DNA of 27,086 nt, taken from assembly GCA_023457535.1 (NCBI GenBank), contig JAEWLN010000092.1:1-27086 (forward strand), given 5' to 3'. Made by a program: the position numbers and the translations under genes. The notes under the pieces are model-generated. The model did no database searches and had not been told where the DNA came from. It was given only the letters and a program-made list of their open reading frames with translations. Source of the stretch: Bacteroidota bacterium. Its GTDB lineage: Bacteria > Bacteroidota > Bacteroidia > Flavobacteriales > Flavobacteriaceae. Below, piece after piece: positions 24,924 through 27,086 of the stretch (its first letter is position 1; the number at the start of each line of letters is the position of its first letter).

Positions 24924-25250
24924 TTTCTGCAATCGGCAGCTTCGCGCTTAAGATCGTTAAATGCGGCGGGATTACCAGTGATCCGAAAGTGAAGGTCTTA
25001 ATCCACTTTTGAAACAAAAAACCCATCAAGCGCGCTTATATTCCACACGGAGCAGGATTACTCTCGTGATCCGTAAGGGAGGACCTTACGCCATTTTAAA
25101 ACAAAAAACCCATCAAGCGAGCTTAATTCCACACAGAGTAGGATTACTTTCGTGATCCGTAAGGGAGGACCCTTACGCCATTTTTAAAACAAAAAACCCA
25201 TCAAGCGAGCTTGTGGGTTTTTCTTTTTTAAAAATGGTGTGGGAAGAGCA
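24924..25250. repeat. Tandem 86-88-bp repeat array ending in tRNA-Tyr 3' end
   Basis: This gene-free stretch consists mostly of tandem units. GGATTAC begins units at 24969, 25055 and 25141; AACAAAAAACCCATCAAGCG recurs at 25013, 25100 and 25188. A degenerate partial unit (GCGCTTA... to GGATTACC) precedes them. Each unit holds a hairpin (CGTAAGG/CCTTACG in unit 2, extended by one pair to CGTAAGGG/CCCTTACG in unit 3, AAAGTG/CACTTT in unit 1) and half of the terminator stem. The unit boundary GAGCAGGATT at 25049-25058 equals the tRNA sequence at 25245-25254. The last unit is longer (110 bp), contains the complete terminator and runs into the tRNA gene. Bases 24924-24944 show nothing else. Confidence 0.85.
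25191..25229. terminator. Terminator of tRNA-Tyr, probably bidirectional
   Basis: AAACCCA-CAAGC pairs with GCTTG-TGGGTTT (25194-25206 with 25209-25220, one bulged T). On the minus strand it is followed by TTTTTTG and on the plus strand by TTCTTTTTT, so it can stop tRNA-Tyr and also transcripts arriving from the ATPase gene. Confidence 0.85.
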
Positions 25251-25320
25251 GGATTCGAACCTGCGAAGGTTTCCCAACGGATTTACAGTCCGTCCTCGTT
25301 GGCCGCTTGAGTATCTTCCC
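25240..25320 (-). tRNA. tRNA-Tyr (anticodon GUA)
   Basis: The 81-base gene folds as a class II tRNA. Acceptor strands are GGGAAGA (25320-25314) and TCTTCCC (25247-25241) with discriminator A. The anticodon stem ACGGA/TCCGT surrounds the loop CTGTAAA with anticodon GTA at 25286-25284. A long variable arm follows, and the T arm is GCAGG-TTCGAAT-CCTGC. CCA is not encoded directly after the discriminator base, so it must be added by the CCA enzyme. A textbook promoter sits immediately upstream and a strong hairpin terminator downstream. Confidence 0.97.
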
Positions 25321-25327
25321 GGGCGTG

Positions 25328-25358
25328 CAAATATAACAACAGTTTTGGGGTTTGCAAA
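25328..25358 (-). promoter_or_regulatory. Promoter of tRNA-Tyr
   Basis: TTTG (25358-25355), 19 bases, TATATTTG (25335-25328) is a full match to the Bacteroidota promoter. The -7 box ends 7 bases before the mature 5' end of the tRNA, so the primary transcript should have almost no 5' leader. Confidence 0.8.
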
Positions 25359-25412
25359 CGATTGGCGCATATTCTTTGACATTATTTTGCAACGGTTTGG
25401 CATTGAACCCTA

Positions 25413-25439
25413 TAAAAAAATCCCCGTGGAGGGGATTTT
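25413..25439 (-). terminator. Rho-independent terminator of the TlpA-like gene
   Basis: AAAATCCCC (25417-25425) pairs with GGGGATTTT (25431-25439) around GTGGA. On the minus strand a T-run follows. It lies about 20 bases after the gene's stop at 25462. Confidence 0.85.
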
Positions 25440-25461
25440 AAATATTATGGGCATAATAGGC

Positions 25462-26619
25462 TTATTTTACCGCCAGTAATTCGTTTACTTTGGCTTTAAG
25501 CGCGTCGCCACGCAGGTCTTTGGCAACGATTTTACCGTTGGCATCGAGTATAAAAGTCGCCGGAATAGATTCTACACCATACGTTTTGGCGATGGGCTCG
25601 TTCCAGTATCGGAGGTTCGAGATCTGGTTCCACGTCAGTTTGTCTTTGGCAATTGCATCTTTCCACGCACCTGCTTCTTTATCGAGTGACACACCGATGA
25701 TGTTTAAACCTTTTCCATGCAATTCATTGTACAAAGCCACCACGCTCGGGTTTTCCGCGCGGCACGGTTTGCACCAGGAGGCCCAGAAGTCGATAATCGT
25801 CACTTTCCCCATCGATTCTTTCAGCGATACGGTTTTACCTTCCGGATTCTTGGCAGAAAAATCAGGTGCGATACTGCCAACTGCAGGGGCCGATCCGTTG
25901 TCAGAGACCGCCATAGGATTTTCAATCGCTTTGATCTTTTTCTGGATGCCTTTTCCTACTTTGCCGTCCTGCAAGGATTTATCGAGTTTGGCGAAGTGCT
26001 TTTTGATTTTATCGAGGTCCGGCGCCATTTGGTTGAACATGCCGTCCACGATCAGCGCAGAGATGAACGCCTTTGGATGCGACCCTACATAGTCTTCGCT
26101 CTGCTTCATGAATTCCTCCTGGATATTGGAAAATTCCTTCCGCAGACTATTCATCGTAACGGTGTCCTGTGCCTGTTGCGCCTGTTGCATTTTCATCATG
26201 TTGTCCTGCTGGAACTTCATCATTTTTTTCTGAATTTTCATGCCTTCTTTCTTGAAGTTTGTCAATTCATCGTTGTTGTAAGTTCCGGACACGACGCTTT
26301 TCTGGATGCTGTCTTTATCTACTTCAATATCGATCTCGCCGTTTTCAAGGATGAACGGCACTTTGCCCATGAGGCTTTCTACCTGCACCATGTGGATCTC
26401 AGGCTCGCTGGCCGATCCTTTAAAAGAGAATTTTCCCTTTTCGATCTTTGCCGTATCGATCGCAACCACGCGCCCGATTGAATCCTGCTTCTCGATAAAA
26501 ACTTGCGTTCCGTCCTTGATGTCTTTGACGGTTCCGGTCACGACGTATTCATTGTCTCCGGCTTTGTTGCAAGATACCATTACCGCAACGGCAGAAACCA
26601 GCATAAGAACTTTCTTCAT
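25462..26619 (-). CDS. TlpA-type thioredoxin lipoprotein with DUF4369-like N-domain
   Basis: The 385-residue protein is a lipoprotein (MKKVLMLVSAVAVMVSC; Cys17). Residues about 25-110 resemble the DUF4369 beta domain often found in Bacteroidota (VTGTVKDIKDGTQVFIEKQD). A charged helical stretch rich in Met and Gln follows (about 120-175), and then the AhpC/TSA-thioredoxin fold (about 245-385) with the redox motif WCKPC (281-285) and cis-Pro in ESIPATFI. Such proteins are anchored in the envelope and reduce or exchange disulfides, for example in cytochrome c maturation or under oxidative stress. The partner is not evident. A TACTTTTG box 26 bases upstream and a terminator behind the gene indicate a single-gene unit. 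Confidence 0.93.
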   Translation of the reverse strand: MKKVLMLVSAVAVMVSCNKAGDNEYVVTGTVKDIKDGTQVFIEKQDSIGRVVAIDTAKIEKGKFSFKGSASEPEIHMVQVESLMGKVPFILENGEIDIEVDKDSIQKSVVSGTYNNDELTNFKKEGMKIQKKMMKFQQDNMMKMQQAQQAQDTVTMNSLRKEFSNIQEEFMKQSEDYVGSHPKAFISALIVDGMFNQMAPDLDKIKKHFAKLDKSLQDGKVGKGIQKKIKAIENPMAVSDNGSAPAVGSIAPDFSAKNPEGKTVSLKESMGKVTIIDFWASWCKPCRAENPSVVALYNELHGKGLNIIGVSLDKEAGAWKDAIAKDKLTWNQISNLRYWNEPIAKTYGVESIPATFILDANGKIVAKDLRGDALKAKVNELLAVK

Positions 26620-26644
26620 AATGTATGTTTTTGTTTTAGTGGTG

Positions 26645-26652
26645 CAAAAGTA
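26645..26652 (-). promoter_or_regulatory. -7 box of the TlpA-like gene
   Basis: TACTTTTG on the minus strand matches TAnnTTTG exactly, 26 bases before ATG 26619. No TTTG at the -33 position is seen. Confidence 0.52.
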
Positions 26653-26705
26653 TTTAAATTATCATGTTGCCGCATTTTTTGCGACTTAATTTTTTGTTAT
26701 TGTTC

Positions 26706-27086
26706 CTAAAGCGCCGATGGACATACAAAATGCGTCAAACCAACGTTGGTGCCGCGAATTCCCGCGATGCCTTTTTCCACATTGATCATGTTGTGATACC
26801 CGCGCGATTTAAGGATCGACCCCATGATCACAGACCGGTATCCGCCGGCGCAATGCAGGTAAAACGGCGCATCCCTTGGAACCTGTGCCAGTTGTTCATT
26901 GACCGAGTCCAGCGGGATGTTGATGGCTTGCCCGATGCGTTCGGCAGCGTATTCGCCAGGCTTTCGCGCGTCGACGACCAGCGTTTTCTCGTTGAATGCC
27001 GATGCGAACTCCTCTGGCGAAACCGATGCCATCGAATCGGTATCGAATCCGGCTGCTTCCCACGCCGCGATACCTCCCTGTAGGTA
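26706..27086 (-). CDS. C-terminal part of a tandem rhodanese protein (5' end outside window)
   Basis: The frame is open to the window edge. The first visible residues, YLQGGIAAWEAAGFDTDS, look like the end of one rhodanese domain. The Met at 27032 is therefore internal, not a start. A complete second rhodanese domain follows: VVDARKPGEYAAERIGQAINIP, then the active-site loop HCAGGYRS with the catalytic Cys, and a tail ending in FVCPSAL. Rhodaneses transfer sulfane sulfur. Proteins with an N-terminal metallo-beta-lactamase domain plus two rhodanese domains (persulfide dioxygenase-like) have this C-terminal layout, so that is the likeliest parent, but the N-terminal part cannot be seen here. 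No clear terminator is visible behind the stop. Confidence 0.85.
   Translation of the reverse strand, partial: YLQGGIAAWEAAGFDTDSMASVSPEEFASAFNEKTLVVDARKPGEYAAERIGQAINIPLDSVNEQLAQVPRDAPFYLHCAGGYRSVIMGSILKSRGYHNMINVEKGIAGIRGTNVGLTHFVCPSAL

Noticed and set aside
24969..25250. CRISPR array
   Set aside because: The units are near-identical along their whole length; there are no short repeats separated by unique spacers and no cas gene.
25173..25403. Minus-strand ORF over tRNA-Tyr
   Set aside because: It runs through the tRNA gene and its terminator, so it is a chance frame.
26706..27032. Complete single-domain rhodanese starting at 27032
   Set aside because: The frame continues upstream to the edge with residues typical of the end of another rhodanese domain, so the Met is internal.

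Overview
The window looks like a chromosomal housekeeping segment from a member of the Bacteroidota, most likely a Flavobacteriia-type bacterium. Four things support this. One gene (16528-18048) ends in a type IX secretion (T9SS) sorting domain. Many start regions carry the Bacteroidota -7 box TAnnTTTG, in two places clearly paired with a TTTG-like -33 box about 19 bases away, and Shine-Dalgarno sites are weak or absent. The branched-chain-type 2-oxoacid dehydrogenase E1 is a single fused alpha+beta chain. Lipoproteins and outer-membrane barrel proteins are frequent. Base composition looks more balanced than in the familiar AT-rich Flavobacterium species, so I do not name a genus. I see no transposase, integrase, phage gene, CRISPR array or recognisable defence system.

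From 1 to 14391 every gene reads on the minus strand. In order of transcription these are: an ACP phosphodiesterase-like protein; a ClC anion channel/transporter followed by a small secreted barrel-like protein; uvrA, possibly with a tiny downstream ORF; a LOG/TIGR00730 Rossmann protein with its terminator; a large outer-membrane protein with a degenerate M1-peptidase-like region; the fused E1 dehydrogenase with its own promoter and terminator; and a compact envelope cluster. That cluster holds a proline-rich lipoprotein, an M23 metallopeptidase, a second lipoprotein overlapping it by ATGA, and a secreted protein cut by the window edge.

From 14392 to 25239 strands alternate. A 0.7-kb gene-free stretch carries two copies of a ~107-bp repeat and leads to a GlmM-type phosphohexomutase. 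It faces, across a bidirectional terminator, a T9SS-exported protein made of seven ~55-residue repeats (probable beta-propeller). A divergent control region with an 18-bp palindrome separates that gene from a class-V aminotransferase / cysteine desulfurase-like enzyme. Next come a lipid A-type acyltransferase (minus) and, divergently, a rhomboid protease and a SIMPL-domain protein. A strong hairpin element then precedes a P-type cation ATPase that starts at TTG and has unusual ion-path motifs.

From 24924 to the end there is an 86-88-bp tandem repeat array ending at the 3' end of a tRNA-Tyr(GUA) gene, then a TlpA-type thioredoxin lipoprotein, and the C-terminal part of a tandem rhodanese protein. 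Most genes serve envelope biogenesis, transport, redox or repair, and no single pathway unites them. The most unusual signals are non-coding: the tRNA-Tyr-linked tandem array, the duplicated 107-bp element and the long GC-rich hairpin element at 22.2 kb.
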